A stretch of DNA of 64,000 nucleotides. Origin: Duganella sp. SG902 (GTDB taxonomy: Bacteria > Pseudomonadota > Gammaproteobacteria > Burkholderiales > Burkholderiaceae_D). The stretch is taken from the NCBI RefSeq assembly GCF_013376005.1, contig NZ_JABMJK010000002.1, positions 248,001 to 312,000 on the forward strand, given 5' to 3'. Under the pieces are notes generated by a model that saw only the letters and a program-made list of their open reading frames with translations, was not told where the DNA came from and made no database searches. Each line of letters opens with the position of its first letter. Within the stretch, counting starts at the first letter, position 1. The position numbers and the translations under genes were made by a program. This document shows positions 26,792 to 36,229 of the stretch, piece by piece.

Positions 26792-29434
26792 ATGCGCACA
26801 GACAGCAGCCCCACGACGATTTACCGCAAAGATTACACCCCGCCCGCCTACCTGGTAGACACCGTAGAACTGGGCTTCGACCTGGCCCCGGCGCGCACCG
26901 TGGTGGCCAACCGCATCACGCTGCGCCAGAACCCGGACGCCGTCAGCCACGACATCGTGCTGCACGGCGAGGAGATCGAACTGGTGCGGCTGCGCCTGAA
27001 CGGCAAGCCGCTGGGCGAGGGCGACTACGAGCTCAGCCACGCCACCCTGACCATCCGCAACGCCCCGGCCGAGGTGGTGCTGGAGATCGAAACCACCTGC
27101 GCGCCGGTGGAGAACACCACGCTGTCGGGCCTGTACGTTTCGAACGGCAACTTCTTCACCCAATGCGAGGCCGAGGGCTTCCGCCGCATCACCTTCTTCC
27201 CCGACCGTCCGGACGTGATGGCCAAGTACACCGTGATGCTGCGCGCCGACAAGGCCGCCTACCCGGTGCTGCTGTCCAACGGCAACCTGGTGGAGCAGGG
27301 CGACCTCGGCGACGGCCGCCACTACGCCAAGTGGGAAGATCCGTTCAAGAAGCCGTCCTACCTGTTCGCCCTGGTCGCCGCCAAGCTGGTGTGCCAGGAG
27401 GAGAAATTCAAGCTGGCCGATGGCCGCGAGGTGCTGCTGCAGGTGTGGGTGGAAGAGGGCAACCTCGACAAGACCGACTACGCCATGCAGTCGCTCAAGA
27501 ACTCCATCCGCTGGGACGAGGAACGCTTCGGCCTGGAGCTGGACCTGGACCGCTTCATGATCGTCGCCGTGGGCGACTTCAACATGGGCGCGATGGAGAA
27601 CAAGGGCCTGAACATCTTCAACACCAAGTTCGTGCTGGCCAACCCGCGCACCGCCACCGACGTCGACTACGCCGGCATCGAGGCGGTGGTCGGCCACGAA
27701 TACTTCCACAACTGGACCGGCAACCGCGTCACCTGCCGCGACTGGTTCCAGCTGTCGCTGAAGGAAGGCCTGACCGTGTTCCGCGACCAGGAGTTCAGCG
27801 CCGACATGATCGGCACCGACTCCGGCCGCGCCGTCACCCGCATCGACCAGGTGCGCACGCTGCGCCAGGCCCAGTTCCCCGAGGACGCCGGCCCGATGTC
27901 GCACCCGGTGCGTCCCGACTCCTTCGTCGAGATCAACAACTTCTACACCGTCACCGTGTACGAGAAGGGCGCCGAAGTGGTGCGCATGTACCAGACCCTG
28001 CTGGGCCGCGACGGCTTCCGCAAGGGCATGGACCTGTACTTCGACCGCCACGACGGCCAGGCCGTCACCTGCGACGACTTCCGCGCCGCCATGGCCGACG
28101 CCAACGGCCGCGACCTGACCCAGTTCGAGCGCTGGTACGCGCAGGCCGGCACGCCGGTGGTGAGCGCGCGCACCCGCTACGACGCCGTCAAGCGCAACTT
28201 CGACATCATCCTGTCGCAGCGCGGCCAGCCGGGGCAGCAGCCGTTCCACATCCCGGTGGCGGTGGGCCTGCTGGGCGCCAACGGCAAGGACCTGGCGCTG
28301 ACGCTGGAGAACGGCAAGCACGCCAAGGGCGCCACCACGGTGGTGCTGGAGCTGACCGAGCAGGAGCAGATCTTCCGCTTCCGCAACGTCGACGAGCGGC
28401 CAACGCCGTCCATCCTGCGCGACTTCTCGGCGCCGGTGATCCTGGAATACGACTACACCGACGACGAACTGCTGCACCTGTTCAGCCACGACAGCGACCC
28501 GGTCAACCGCTGGGAAGCGGGCCAGCGCCTGGCGATGGAACGCCTGCTCAAGCTGACCAAGCAGGTGGCCACGCACGGCGCCGCCAACCTCAAGCTGGAC
28601 AACACCTTCATCGACGCCATGCGCGCCGTGCTGACCGACGAAACGCTGGACGCGGCCTTCCGCGAACTGGCGCTGATCCTGCCATCGGAAACCATCATCG
28701 CCGAGCAGATGGACGTGGTCGACCCGCAGGCGATCCACGCCGCGCGCCAGTTCATGCGCCGCACCATCGGCGCCGCGTTGAAAACCGAACTCCTCGCGCA
28801 ATACCACGCCAACCAGACGCCGGGCGACTACAGCCCGGACGCGCTGTCGGCCGGCAAGCGCGCGCTGAAGAACCTGTGCCTGTCCTACCTGATGGTGGCG
28901 CCGGAACTGGCCGAGCTCAAGCTCGCGCAGCAGCAGTTCGAGAACGCCAGCAACATGACCGACCGCTCGGCCGCGCTGGTGGCCATGATCCACAGCGGCG
29001 CCGAGACCGGACCCTACCTGAAGGCCTTCTACGACGACTTCGAAAACGAAGCGCTGGTGATCGACAAATGGTTCGCCATGCAGGCCTCGGCGCCCACCAC
29101 CGACGTGGCGGCCGTGCGCAAGCTGATGCAGCATCCGGCCTTCACGCTGAAAACGCCGAACCGGGCGCGCGCGCTGATCTTCAACTTCACCAGCGCCAAC
29201 CCGTCGCAATTCCACGCCGCCGACGGCAGCGCCTACGAATTCTGGGCCGAATACGTGATCAAGCTGGACGCCATCAACCCGCAGGTGGCGGCGCGCCTGG
29301 CGCGCGCCATGGACCGCTGGCGCCGTTACGCGCCGGCGCTGCAGGCCAAGATGAAACAGGCGCTGGAAAAAGTCGCCAAGCGCAAGCTCTCGAATGACGT
29401 TGCCGAAGTCATCACCAAAGCGCTCGCCAACTAA
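26792..29434 (+). CDS. pepN: aminopeptidase N
   Basis: M1-family zinc metalloaminopeptidase, cytoplasmic, releasing N-terminal residues from peptides. The 880-residue length fits E. coli PepN (870). Visible are the substrate-binding GAMEN motif ([14 protein letters not shown]), the zinc motif [11 protein letters not shown] with the downstream ligand Glu in [13 protein letters not shown], and the C-terminal helical domain. The ATG at 26792 was chosen over an upstream in-frame TTG. The fbp gene starts 22 nt after its stop. Confidence 0.97.
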   Translation: MRTDSSPTTIYRKDYTPPAYLVDTVELGFDLAPARTVVANRITLRQNPDAVSHDIVLHGEEIELVRLRLNGKPLGEGDYELSHATLTIRNAPAEVVLEIETTCAPVENTTLSGLYVSNGNFFTQCEAEGFRRITFFPDRPDVMAKYTVMLRADKAAYPVLLSNGNLVEQGDLGDGRHYAKWEDPFKKPSYLFALVAAKLVCQEEKFKLADGREVLLQVWVEEGNLDKTDYAMQSLKNSIRWDEERFGLELDLDRFMIVAVGDFNMGAMENKGLNIFNTKFVLANPRTATDVDYAGIEAVVGHEYFHNWTGNRVTCRDWFQLSLKEGLTVFRDQEFSADMIGTDSGRAVTRIDQVRTLRQAQFPEDAGPMSHPVRPDSFVEINNFYTVTVYEKGAEVVRMYQTLLGRDGFRKGMDLYFDRHDGQAVTCDDFRAAMADANGRDLTQFERWYAQAGTPVVSARTRYDAVKRNFDIILSQRGQPGQQPFHIPVAVGLLGANGKDLALTLENGKHAKGATTVVLELTEQEQIFRFRNVDERPTPSILRDFSAPVILEYDYTDDELLHLFSHDSDPVNRWEAGQRLAMERLLKLTKQVATHGAANLKLDNTFIDAMRAVLTDETLDAAFRELALILPSETIIAEQMDVVDPQAIHAARQFMRRTIGAALKTELLAQYHANQTPGDYSPDALSAGKRALKNLCLSYLMVAPELAELKLAQQQFENASNMTDRSAALVAMIHSGAETGPYLKAFYDDFENEALVIDKWFAMQASAPTTDVAAVRKLMQHPAFTLKTPNRARALIFNFTSANPSQFHAADGSAYEFWAEYVIKLDAINPQVAARLARAMDRWRRYAPALQAKMKQALEKVAKRKLSNDVAEVITKALAN

Positions 29435-29456
29435 TTACAATCAACCAAGGGTACAC

Positions 29457-30461
29457 ATGAAACGAGTCAGTCTTACGCAATACCTGGTGGAGGAGCAGCG
29501 CCTCCACAACACCATCCCAGCCGAGCTGCGCCTGCTGATCGAAGTGGTCGCGCGCGCGTGCAAAACCATCAGCCACTCGGTGGGCAAAGGCGCGCTGGGC
29601 GAGGTGCTCGGCTCGGCCGACACCGAAAACGTCCAGGGCGAGGTGCAGAAGAAGCTGGACATCATCTCCAACGAAATCCTGCTCGAGGCGAACGAATGGG
29701 GCGGCCACCTGGCGGCCATGGCGTCGGAAGAGATGGAGTCGATCCACCCGATCCCGAACCGCTATCCCAAGGGCGAATACATGCTGCTGTTCGATCCGCT
29801 GGACGGCTCCTCGAACATCGACGTCAACGTCTCGATCGGCACCATCTTCTCCGTGCTGAAGGCGCCCGAGGGCATGGCCCAGCCGAGCGAGGCCGACTTC
29901 ATGCAGGCCGGCTCGAAACAGGTGGCGGCCGGCTACGCGGTGTACGGCCCGCAGACCATGCTGGTGCTCACCACCGGCAACGGCGTCAACTGCTTCACGC
30001 TGGACCGCGAGATGGGCTCGTGGGTGCTGACCCAGCGCGGCATGCAGATCCCGGCCAAGACCAAGGAATTCGCGATCAACATGTCGAACCAGCGCCACTG
30101 GCACCCGCCGGTGCAGCGCTACATCGGCGAACTGCTGGCCGGCGACACCGGCCCGCGCGGCACCAACTTCAACATGCGCTGGATCGCCTCGATGGTGGCG
30201 GACGTGCACCGCATCCTGAATCGCGGCGGCATCTTCATGTACCCGGCCGACCTGCGCGACACCTCGATGCCGGGCAAGCTGCGCCTGATGTATGAGGCGA
30301 ATCCGATGGCCTTCATCGTCGAGCAGGCGGGCGGCGCGGCCACCGACGGCAAGACGCGCATCCTAGACATCCAGCCGACCAAGCTGCACCAGCGCGTGCC
30401 GGTGTTCCTGGGATCGCGCGACGAGGTGGCGGTGGTGACCAGCTACCACCAGGAAGCCTGA
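29457..30461 (+). CDS. fbp: fructose-1,6-bisphosphatase class 1
   Basis: Gluconeogenic phosphatase removing the 1-phosphate of fructose 1,6-bisphosphate. The 334-residue protein carries the metal/substrate motif [12 protein letters not shown], plus [17 protein letters not shown] near the C-terminus. The start [10 protein letters not shown] at 29457 is the family start; the longer in-frame reading runs into pepN. Together with aceA it supports growth on non-sugar carbon. Confidence 0.97.
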   Translation: MKRVSLTQYLVEEQRLHNTIPAELRLLIEVVARACKTISHSVGKGALGEVLGSADTENVQGEVQKKLDIISNEILLEANEWGGHLAAMASEEMESIHPIPNRYPKGEYMLLFDPLDGSSNIDVNVSIGTIFSVLKAPEGMAQPSEADFMQAGSKQVAAGYAVYGPQTMLVLTTGNGVNCFTLDREMGSWVLTQRGMQIPAKTKEFAINMSNQRHWHPPVQRYIGELLAGDTGPRGTNFNMRWIASMVADVHRILNRGGIFMYPADLRDTSMPGKLRLMYEANPMAFIVEQAGGAATDGKTRILDIQPTKLHQRVPVFLGSRDEVAVVTSYHQEA

Positions 30462-30556
30462 TTCGCAGAAAGCAATGTGAAAATTGCAACCAGGGCCAAA
30501 AATTATCGTTTTAGGGCTGGTTGCAGTGCAGGTTCTTTGTTAGAATGCGGGTCGTC

Positions 30557-30632
30557 GCCGCTGTAGCTCAGTCGGTAGAGCAGCGCATTCGTAATGCGAA
30601 GGTCACCAGTTCGATTCCGGTCAGCGGCACCA
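30557..30632 (+). tRNA. tRNA-Thr (anticodon CGT)
   Basis: A 76-nt cloverleaf: acceptor stem GCCGCTG/CAGCGGC, D-loop AGCTCAGTCGGTAGAGC, anticodon arm GCATTCGTAATGC with anticodon CGT at 30590-30592, T-arm GGTTCGATTCC-like, discriminator A and an encoded CCA. It is intact and followed by a hairpin terminator and, on the same strand, by a P4-type integrase, so it is the attachment site of the downstream island. Confidence 0.95.
30609..30632 (+). repeat. left attachment repeat (attL candidate, within tRNA-Thr)
   Basis: The tRNA segment TTCGATTCCGGTCAGCG-GCACCA is repeated with one deletion at 38892-38913. Integrases of this type recombine in the 3' end of tRNA genes and keep the tRNA intact, as seen here. 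Confidence 0.7.
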
Positions 30633-30665
30633 GAACTCAGCAGCAAAATCCCTCAAAAGATCTCA

Positions 30666-30700
30666 AAACCCGCTTTTCTCATAGGAGAAGCGGGTTTTTT
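30666..30700 (+). terminator. terminator downstream of tRNA-Thr
   Basis: Stem AAACCCGCTT...AAGCGGGTTT with six T. A second, similar hairpin follows the right attachment repeat (38926-38962), as expected if one is native and the other came with the element. Confidence 0.85.
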
Positions 30701-30825
30701 GTTGTCCCTTAAAATTTGAAGGCGTATCATAAAATCTACGGATTTTGAGGGATAAAAATCGCGCCAGATCCCTCACATACAACGTTGGTCCCTCAAATCG
30801 GCGCCAGGTCCCTACGGGAGGCCAC

Positions 30826-32052
30826 ATGCCACTGACCGATCTTTTTATCCGGAAACTCAAATATTCCGGCAAACCCAGCGGTGATAAATACAGCGACGGC
30901 CGCGCGCTGTACCTGCTGGTTAGGGAATCCAACAAATACTGGCGGATGAACTACCGCTACGAGGGACGGCACCGGACACTGGTGTTCGGCACCTATCCCG
31001 AGGTATCGCTGGCCGAGGCGCGCGCGCTGTGCTCCGAGGCGCACAAACTGCTGCGCGCTGGTACCGATCCCAAGCCGAGGAAGAAACCCATCGCGCCTGA
31101 GCCCGAGCAAAATACCTTTGGAACATTGGCGCTGGAGTGGCTCTCCAAGATGGCTGTCACGCGTAGCGAGGTCACGCAAAAGAAGTCGCTGGGCTGGCTG
31201 CAGCACGACATCCTGCCAGTGATCGGCGCGATGCCGGTGGCCTCCATCAAGCCCCGCGATATCCTGGCTGTGATTCAGCGCGTCGAAGCGCGCGGCGCCA
31301 TCGACTCGGCCCACCGCATGAAACAGCTATGCGGCCAGATCCTGCGCTACGGCGTAGCGATCGGCTGGACTGAGCGCGATGTGACGCCGGACCTGCGCGG
31401 CGCCTTGGTGGCGATCCCACGCACCAACTTCGCCGCTATCACCGAACCCAAACACCTCGCACTGCTGCTGCGCTCCATCGATGCCTACGAAGGCCATATC
31501 GTGGCTGTATCGGCGTTGAAGCTCACACCCTTGCTGTTTGTCCGTCCCGGCGAATTGCGCGCCGCGGAGTGGTCGGAATTCGATCTGGACGCCGCCGAAT
31601 GGCGCATCCCGGCCGCCAAGATGAAGATGAAGACCGAACACATGGTGCCGCTGGCCACGCAGGCGGTGACGATCCTGCGCGAGCTCTATCGCGTGACTGG
31701 CCACGGCAAGTTTGTTTTCCCAAGCCTGCGCACCGAACAAGCCTGCATGAGCGAGAACACCATCAACGCCGCCTTGCGCAGCATGGGCTTCGCGAAAGAC
31801 GTGATGACGGCGCACGGCTTCCGCGCGAGCGCGCGCACGATCTTGGACGAAGTGCTGAATGAACGTGTGGACCTGATCGAGCACCAGTTGGCGCACCGCG
31901 TCATCGATCCAAACGGGCGTGCCTATAATCGCACCGCGCACCTGCCAGCGCGCCGGCTGATGATGCAGCGCTGGGCCGACTATCTCGATAAGCTGCGCGC
32001 CGGCGCCGACATCATTCCGATTCGTCCCTTGCCTGGCGGCGGCCAGCTTTGA
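30826..32052 (+). CDS. P4-type tyrosine integrase
   Basis: A 408-residue site-specific recombinase. The N-terminal DUF4102-type arm-binding domain (LIRKLKYSGKPSGDKYSDG, RALYLLVRESNKYWRMNYRY) is followed by the catalytic domain with the active residues visible: Arg in FVRPGELRAAEWSEFD, HGFR, His in QLAHRV and the Tyr in GRAYNRT. GGGAGG lies upstream of the ATG at 30826. It points away from tRNA-Thr, the usual arrangement for a tRNA-targeting island. A decayed fragment of a close homologue lies at 41588-41725. Confidence 0.93.
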   Translation: MPLTDLFIRKLKYSGKPSGDKYSDGRALYLLVRESNKYWRMNYRYEGRHRTLVFGTYPEVSLAEARALCSEAHKLLRAGTDPKPRKKPIAPEPEQNTFGTLALEWLSKMAVTRSEVTQKKSLGWLQHDILPVIGAMPVASIKPRDILAVIQRVEARGAIDSAHRMKQLCGQILRYGVAIGWTERDVTPDLRGALVAIPRTNFAAITEPKHLALLLRSIDAYEGHIVAVSALKLTPLLFVRPGELRAAEWSEFDLDAAEWRIPAAKMKMKTEHMVPLATQAVTILRELYRVTGHGKFVFPSLRTEQACMSENTINAALRSMGFAKDVMTAHGFRASARTILDEVLNERVDLIEHQLAHRVIDPNGRAYNRTAHLPARRLMMQRWADYLDKLRAGADIIPIRPLPGGGQL

Positions 32053-32317
32053 GCGCTACTCCGCGCTTGGTATCTTGATGCTCGATCTGCGCGTTTGCCT
32101 GATAGGCCGGGCCACGCTGCGCGACGCGCGCGTCCAGCCATTGCATCACGTCGTCCTGTAGCCAGCCCACGGAACGTGCGGAAAGCTTCACCGGCGCGGG
32201 GAAGGTGTGCAGCTTGATCTCGCGGTATAGCGTCGCGCGCGAGAAGCCGCATAGTCGCAGCACTTCACGTAAGCGCATCAGGCGGCATGTGCCAGGGATG
32301 GTTTTGTTGGTCTCCAT
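32012..32317 (-). CDS. AlpA-family regulator/excisionase
   Basis: A 101-residue protein with an AlpA-type winged helix: RLMRLREVLRLCGFSRATLY, then HTFPAPVKLSARSVGWLQDDV. AlpA proteins activate integrase or act as excisionases in P4-like islands. The ATG at 32317 has a perfect AAGGGGAG Shine-Dalgarno. The gene converges on the integrase with 41 nt of overlap, so integration and excision functions are physically interlocked. Confidence 0.88.
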   Translation of the reverse strand: METNKTIPGTCRLMRLREVLRLCGFSRATLYREIKLHTFPAPVKLSARSVGWLQDDVMQWLDARVAQRGPAYQANAQIEHQDTKRGVALKAGRRQARDESE

Positions 32318-33035
32318 GTGCTCCCCTTTATCGACAACTCTTTTCGATAGGGTAAAGCGTTTGCTGTCTATGGCCTTTGAGGTATCGCTATGGACGATGG
32401 AGCGGTGCGAGAAAAAGAAGAGCAACGCTTGGCAGGTCGGGAGAGAATTGAGATATACCGTTTAGCTAATTTAGGTCTAGGGAGTGGCGCCTGGGCTCGT
32501 GGCGCTTGATATTATCAAGAACAGTGTAGCGAAGTGGCGATTGCAGGATAGGCTTTCGCCGGTAAAAGTGCTCCGCTTTGTTTATGCAAATTATCGTTGC
32601 CCTACAGCTTCTACTCACCCATGCGTTGATCACTGAATTGTTTGCTGTAAAAGGGGCTTCAGACTGATTGTCATAGCGTTGATAATCAAGCCGTAATTGC
32701 AGATTATTCCGCTTTCACCCAAGTAACCACCTCACGAATCCTGCAAAACATCACGTTTGTTCCTTCCTTTTTATTGCTGCGACGTACGCGGCGCAGGCGC
32801 AGAGCAGCGCAGCAATTTAAAACAAATTTATGCGACTACAAGAGCTAGGTTATGAAGATTGGATGGCCGTGTGGCAGCGTTTTTCAGGCCGTGGAAGGCG
32901 GAGTAAACCGAGTGGTTCAATTCATCGAACAAACTAACGTTGTCAGTTAGATACATTGTGGTCTTGGCCCATACCATTTGTATGCAAAAAGTCATTACCT
33001 TGCTACTATTTATCATCCTCTAACCGTCTATCCCA
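32318..33035. other. non-coding region between the AlpA gene and the TIR cassette
   Basis: About 720 bp with no supported gene. It is AT-rich by local standards and must contain promoters for the leftward AlpA gene and the rightward TIR operon. A 62-codon minus-strand frame at 33016-32828 has no family features and no Shine-Dalgarno, so it was not called. I see no tRNA, IS or clear small RNA here. Confidence 0.5.
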
Positions 33036-33536
33036 ATGGCAATAGATCAATCTGACCTTCGACGTGCGGCTCAAAGACAGACATTTCGCAAGTCGCTACT
33101 CCGCGCTCACGGGCAACGTACTGCATTTCTTTGTCATAGCCATAAGGACCGAGAGTTAGCTGAGGGCCTACAAGTTTTGTTGGCCGAAAAGGGAGTCGAG
33201 TTGTATATCGACTGGCAAGACACGGCTATGCCTGACAAGCCCAACGAAGAAACGGCTGGGCGTATTAAGCTGAAGATCAAAAATTGCGACTGGTTTCTGT
33301 TTCTCGCGACTGCCAACTCGATGAGCTCTCGTTGGTGCCCATGGGAGCTCGGTTATGCTGATGGGAGTAAGCCATTAGAGCGTATAGCAATCGTACCGAC
33401 AATGGATGGACTGTCTACACATGGGAATGAATACGTGGGGATTTATCGGCGTATTTACTCTCACGGTGGCGAACTGTTTTGGATGTCGACAGACAACAAG
33501 CAAGCGACGGTCGTTCGCGTAATTCCGTTTTTATAG
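33036..33536 (+). CDS. TIR-domain protein 1
   Basis: A 166-residue protein made almost wholly of a TIR domain: the first strand AFLCHSHKDRELAEGL, the loop VELYIDWQDTAMPDKP, the fourth-strand region CDWFLFLATANS and the helix SSRWCPWELGYADG with the candidate catalytic Glu104. Bacterial TIR domains of this kind hydrolyse NAD or make cyclic ADP-ribose signals on infection. First gene of a six-gene run; the next starts 11 nt later. Codon use is AT-richer than in the flanks. Confidence 0.85.
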   Translation: MAIDQSDLRRAAQRQTFRKSLLRAHGQRTAFLCHSHKDRELAEGLQVLLAEKGVELYIDWQDTAMPDKPNEETAGRIKLKIKNCDWFLFLATANSMSSRWCPWELGYADGSKPLERIAIVPTMDGLSTHGNEYVGIYRRIYSHGGELFWMSTDNKQATVVRVIPFL

Positions 33537-33547
33537 AAGGGCTTACT

Positions 33548-34681
33548 GTGCTCTATCAATGCCTTCTACTTGGCGCACCAACCGGCCAGCAAAAAGAGTC
33601 GTTCTCTAGGACGTTCAGTGAGTGCCTCTCTCATTTTGGACTAAAGCTTGGTCACGACTACACTCTCGATGAGGGAATTCAATCCCATTTCAGTGAAGTG
33701 ACGGCGACGGTAGCAGTCTTCTTTGGTGCCGATGGGGTAGAGAATCCCGATGCAGCCGCATTAAGTCGACTAGGAGTTCCGGTCGTTCCGCTCGTCTCAG
33801 CTGCAACGCGGGTGGAGCTCGAACTTCCTCAATCGCTTCGCAGTATCAATGCTTTGATTTTAGATCCAGCTGATACTAACCTGCGGCAAGCAGTCAGCGC
33901 AGCTTTGCAATGTTTGGGGCTTTTGCCCACACAACGCCGGGTGTTTGTTAGCTACAGACGCGACGAATCCGCAGACGTAGCCTTACAATTGTACGAAGCC
34001 TTGTCCGCTAGGCAGTTCGACGTGTTTCTCGATACGCATTCTGTCGCCGTCGCAGCAGAGTTTCAAGCGACGCTATGGCATCGCCTTTGTGATTCGGACG
34101 TTTTGATCATGCTCGATACGCCCAAATACTTTGAAAGCCGTTGGACGAGCGCCGAGTGGGGACGAGCTGTCGCAAAACACATTTCAATGCTCCAACTGAT
34201 TTGGCCTGGACATACTCCATCACGTCATTCGCGATTAGCGACATCAAGGCAGCTTAATGTTGACGATTTCAGCGGCTTGCGACTGCATGGCGCGGCTGTC
34301 AACTCCATTGCCCTGGAGCTTGAGTATGTACGTAGTCGCAGTGTGGCGCTTCGTCATTCAAATATGGTCGGCACATTGCGGACTGCTATCGAAGATCTGG
34401 GCGGCGTCGTCGAAGGCGTCGGTTTAAAACGATCTGTACTTTTGAAATTCCCTTCAGGAAGCCCATTGATCGTTTACCCGGTGGTCGGCGTACCAACCTC
34501 TATGGACGTTCACGAGTGCATCGACCTGAGTGACACCCGCGCAGTTGCAGTTGTCTATGATCATGTTGGAATCAGTGATGACTGGGTTCGGCACATGAAT
34601 TGGCTGGCTCAAAAGGTGGGGGCTGTCAGGTGGATTAAAAGCAGAGAAGCGGATTGGCAGTTAGCGGACATGGAACTGTAA
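33548..34681 (+). CDS. TIR-domain protein 2 with N-terminal flavodoxin-like extension
   Basis: A 377-residue protein. Residues 1-125 form an alpha/beta domain (CLLLGAPTGQQKESFSRTF, VAVFFGADGVENPD, LGVPVVPLVSAAT) without recognisable catalytic residues. A TIR domain follows (about 130-265): RRVFVSYRRDESADVALQLY, FDVFLDTHSV, CDSDVLIMLDTPKYFESRWT and SAEWGRA with Glu203 at the catalytic position. The last 110 residues are unassigned alpha/beta. GTG at 33548 is taken as the start because AGAAGGG lies 8 nt upstream; there is no ATG before the conserved part. Confidence 0.8.
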   Translation: MLYQCLLLGAPTGQQKESFSRTFSECLSHFGLKLGHDYTLDEGIQSHFSEVTATVAVFFGADGVENPDAAALSRLGVPVVPLVSAATRVELELPQSLRSINALILDPADTNLRQAVSAALQCLGLLPTQRRVFVSYRRDESADVALQLYEALSARQFDVFLDTHSVAVAAEFQATLWHRLCDSDVLIMLDTPKYFESRWTSAEWGRAVAKHISMLQLIWPGHTPSRHSRLATSRQLNVDDFSGLRLHGAAVNSIALELEYVRSRSVALRHSNMVGTLRTAIEDLGGVVEGVGLKRSVLLKFPSGSPLIVYPVVGVPTSMDVHECIDLSDTRAVAVVYDHVGISDDWVRHMNWLAQKVGAVRWIKSREADWQLADMEL

Positions 34682-34683
34682 AC

Positions 34684-35274
34684 ATGGGGGCCATATTTCT
34701 TTCCGCCAGCGTACCTACAAGACCGCCTTTCGATTCAGATTCTCGGCCACAAGAAATTCAGGCTGCGATAAACGCACTCGCTCAAGTGGTTTTGGGAAGG
34801 AAGAAACTGGTTTGGGGAGGGCATCCTGCAATCACCCCTTTGCTATGGGCTGCGGCACAGTCAGTTGGAATCGAGTATGCACTGGCCGTCGAGCTCTTTC
34901 AAAGCCGATTCTTTGAAGAGGAAGACTTCCCCAAGGAAAATCAAAATTTTGCGAATGTCACTTATGTCGCTCCGGTATCTGGGAATTTAAGTGAAAGCCT
35001 GAAAGCAATGCGCCTTGCGATGATTACTTCGACAGAATTCGACGCTGCGGTGTTCATCGGAGGAATGGATGGCATACGCGATGAATATGATCTGTTCAAA
35101 GCAGCTTGGCCAGAAGCAGTCTGCATTCCAATAGCACAAACCGGCGGTGCGGCCAGCGCACTGGCCATCGATATTAAATATTTTCCGCCCGTTGATATAG
35201 CACCGCTCGATTTTGTCACGCTGTTTTATAGAGAATTAAATATACAACCTCGCCAAAAGCGAGAATCCAAATAA
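34684..35274 (+). CDS. SLOG-domain protein (SLOG cluster 3-like)
   Basis: A 196-residue single-domain protein. IFLSASVPTRPPF at the N-terminus, KLVWGGHPAITPLLW, then FEEEDFPKENQNF, AAVFIGGMDGIRDEY and CIPIAQTGGAA match the SLOG superfamily, most like the cluster 3 group. SLOG domains bind nucleotide-derived ligands; in ThsA of Thoeris a SLOG-type domain senses the cyclic ADP-ribose signal made by the TIR protein. ATG 34684 lies 2 nt after the previous stop. A signal-sensing role is inferred. Confidence 0.72.
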   Translation: MGAIFLSASVPTRPPFDSDSRPQEIQAAINALAQVVLGRKKLVWGGHPAITPLLWAAAQSVGIEYALAVELFQSRFFEEEDFPKENQNFANVTYVAPVSGNLSESLKAMRLAMITSTEFDAAVFIGGMDGIRDEYDLFKAAWPEAVCIPIAQTGGAASALAIDIKYFPPVDIAPLDFVTLFYRELNIQPRQKRESK

Positions 35275-35291
35275 TCTCAAAGGAAATATCC

Positions 35292-35774
35292 ATGGCTAGA
35301 GTACCTGTTTTTTATAGCTTTCATTTTGCTAATGATGTAATGCGAGTTCAGCAAATTCGCAACATGGGCATGATCGACGGTAACGAACCAGTATCTAAGA
35401 ATGATTGGGAAACCGTGAAGAAAAATGGTGATGCTGCGATCAAAAAATGGATCGACGACAATATGAAGTATAAACGCTGCGTAGTCGTGCTAATAGGAAC
35501 CGATACACATGCACGTCCATGGGTAAAGCATGAAATTAAGAAAGCTTGGGAAGATGACCGAGCTCTGCTAGGTATTCACATCCATAACCTCAATTGCCCG
35601 AACAACGGCACTTGCACAAAGGGGACGAACCCCTTTGATCAATTCACCTTCAAAAAGGGCAACGGTAGTATTTTCGTTCCACCGGTTTATAATCCTCCGG
35701 CGGACAATGCATACAACCATATAAAGAATAATCTGGCGTCGTGGGTTGATAACGCTATAGCGATGCTCAAATGA
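35292..35774 (+). CDS. ThsB-like TIR protein (DUF1863 family)
   Basis: A 160-residue protein of the Thoeris ThsB/DUF1863 type: VFYSFHFANDVMRVQQIRNM, KKNGDAAIKKWIDDNM, CVVVLIGTDTHARPWVKHEI with candidate catalytic Glu81, LLGIHIHNL and GTNPFDQF. ThsB proteins detect phage and turn NAD into a signalling nucleotide. AGGAAATATCC precedes the ATG, which lies 17 nt downstream of the SLOG gene. The stop overlaps the membrane-protein start (ATGA), so these two are tightly coupled. Confidence 0.83.
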   Translation: MARVPVFYSFHFANDVMRVQQIRNMGMIDGNEPVSKNDWETVKKNGDAAIKKWIDDNMKYKRCVVVLIGTDTHARPWVKHEIKKAWEDDRALLGIHIHNLNCPNNGTCTKGTNPFDQFTFKKGNGSIFVPPVYNPPADNAYNHIKNNLASWVDNAIAMLK

Positions 35775-36181
35775 TGGAAACTTCCAATAAACACAAACAT
35801 CTTGAGTTTATCCAGGCATCTATAAACAGGATGTCTGGTAATCTTTTTTTGCTCAAAGGATGGAGCATCACATTAATTGCAGCGCTCTTCGCGTTAGCCG
35901 CAAAGGATACAAACAAAGCTTACATTCTCATCGCATTCTTCCCACTGTTCATTTTCTGGACCCTTGATGGCTACTTTCTGTGTCAGGAACGTAGATTTCG
36001 GGCACTCTACGAGCACGTCCGTCAGCTAAAGGAAAACGACATTGATTTTTCCATGGATACTCGTGCTTTCCGCAGTGCGCCTCGGGCAACATGGCTTTCG
36101 GCGACAATGTCGCGTACATTGCTCGTGTATTACGCGGGCCTTGCTCTGATTATGTTGGCATTAGCCCAATTTATTCGATAA
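35771..36181 (+). CDS. small membrane protein coupled to the ThsB-like TIR (RipA-like)
   Basis: A 136-residue protein with three hydrophobic segments: GWSITLIAALFALAAKD, AYILIAFFPLFIFWTLDGYF and LLVYYAGLALIMLALAQF, with a soluble stretch between the second and third (QERRFRALYEHVRQLKENDIDF). It resembles the family called RipA-like octameric membrane proteins, some of which I recall beside DUF1863 TIR proteins. The 4-nt overlap with the TIR gene argues for a functional pair, perhaps signal maker and membrane effector; this is inferred. Confidence 0.65.
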   Translation: MMETSNKHKHLEFIQASINRMSGNLFLLKGWSITLIAALFALAAKDTNKAYILIAFFPLFIFWTLDGYFLCQERRFRALYEHVRQLKENDIDFSMDTRAFRSAPRATWLSATMSRTLLVYYAGLALIMLALAQFIR

Positions 36182-36229
36182 TATTTACGTTCTTGATTTC
36201 ATCTAAGCTCTGCATCAGAAAGGCGAAGA

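Noticed and set aside
26657..29215. 852-codon open frame on the minus strand opposite pepN
   Set aside because: Arg/His/Gly/Val-rich translation typical of the antisense of GC-rich genes; pepN on the plus strand has full family motifs.
32828..33016. 62-codon minus-strand frame upstream of the TIR operon
   Set aside because: No family features, no ribosome binding site, and composition like non-coding DNA.
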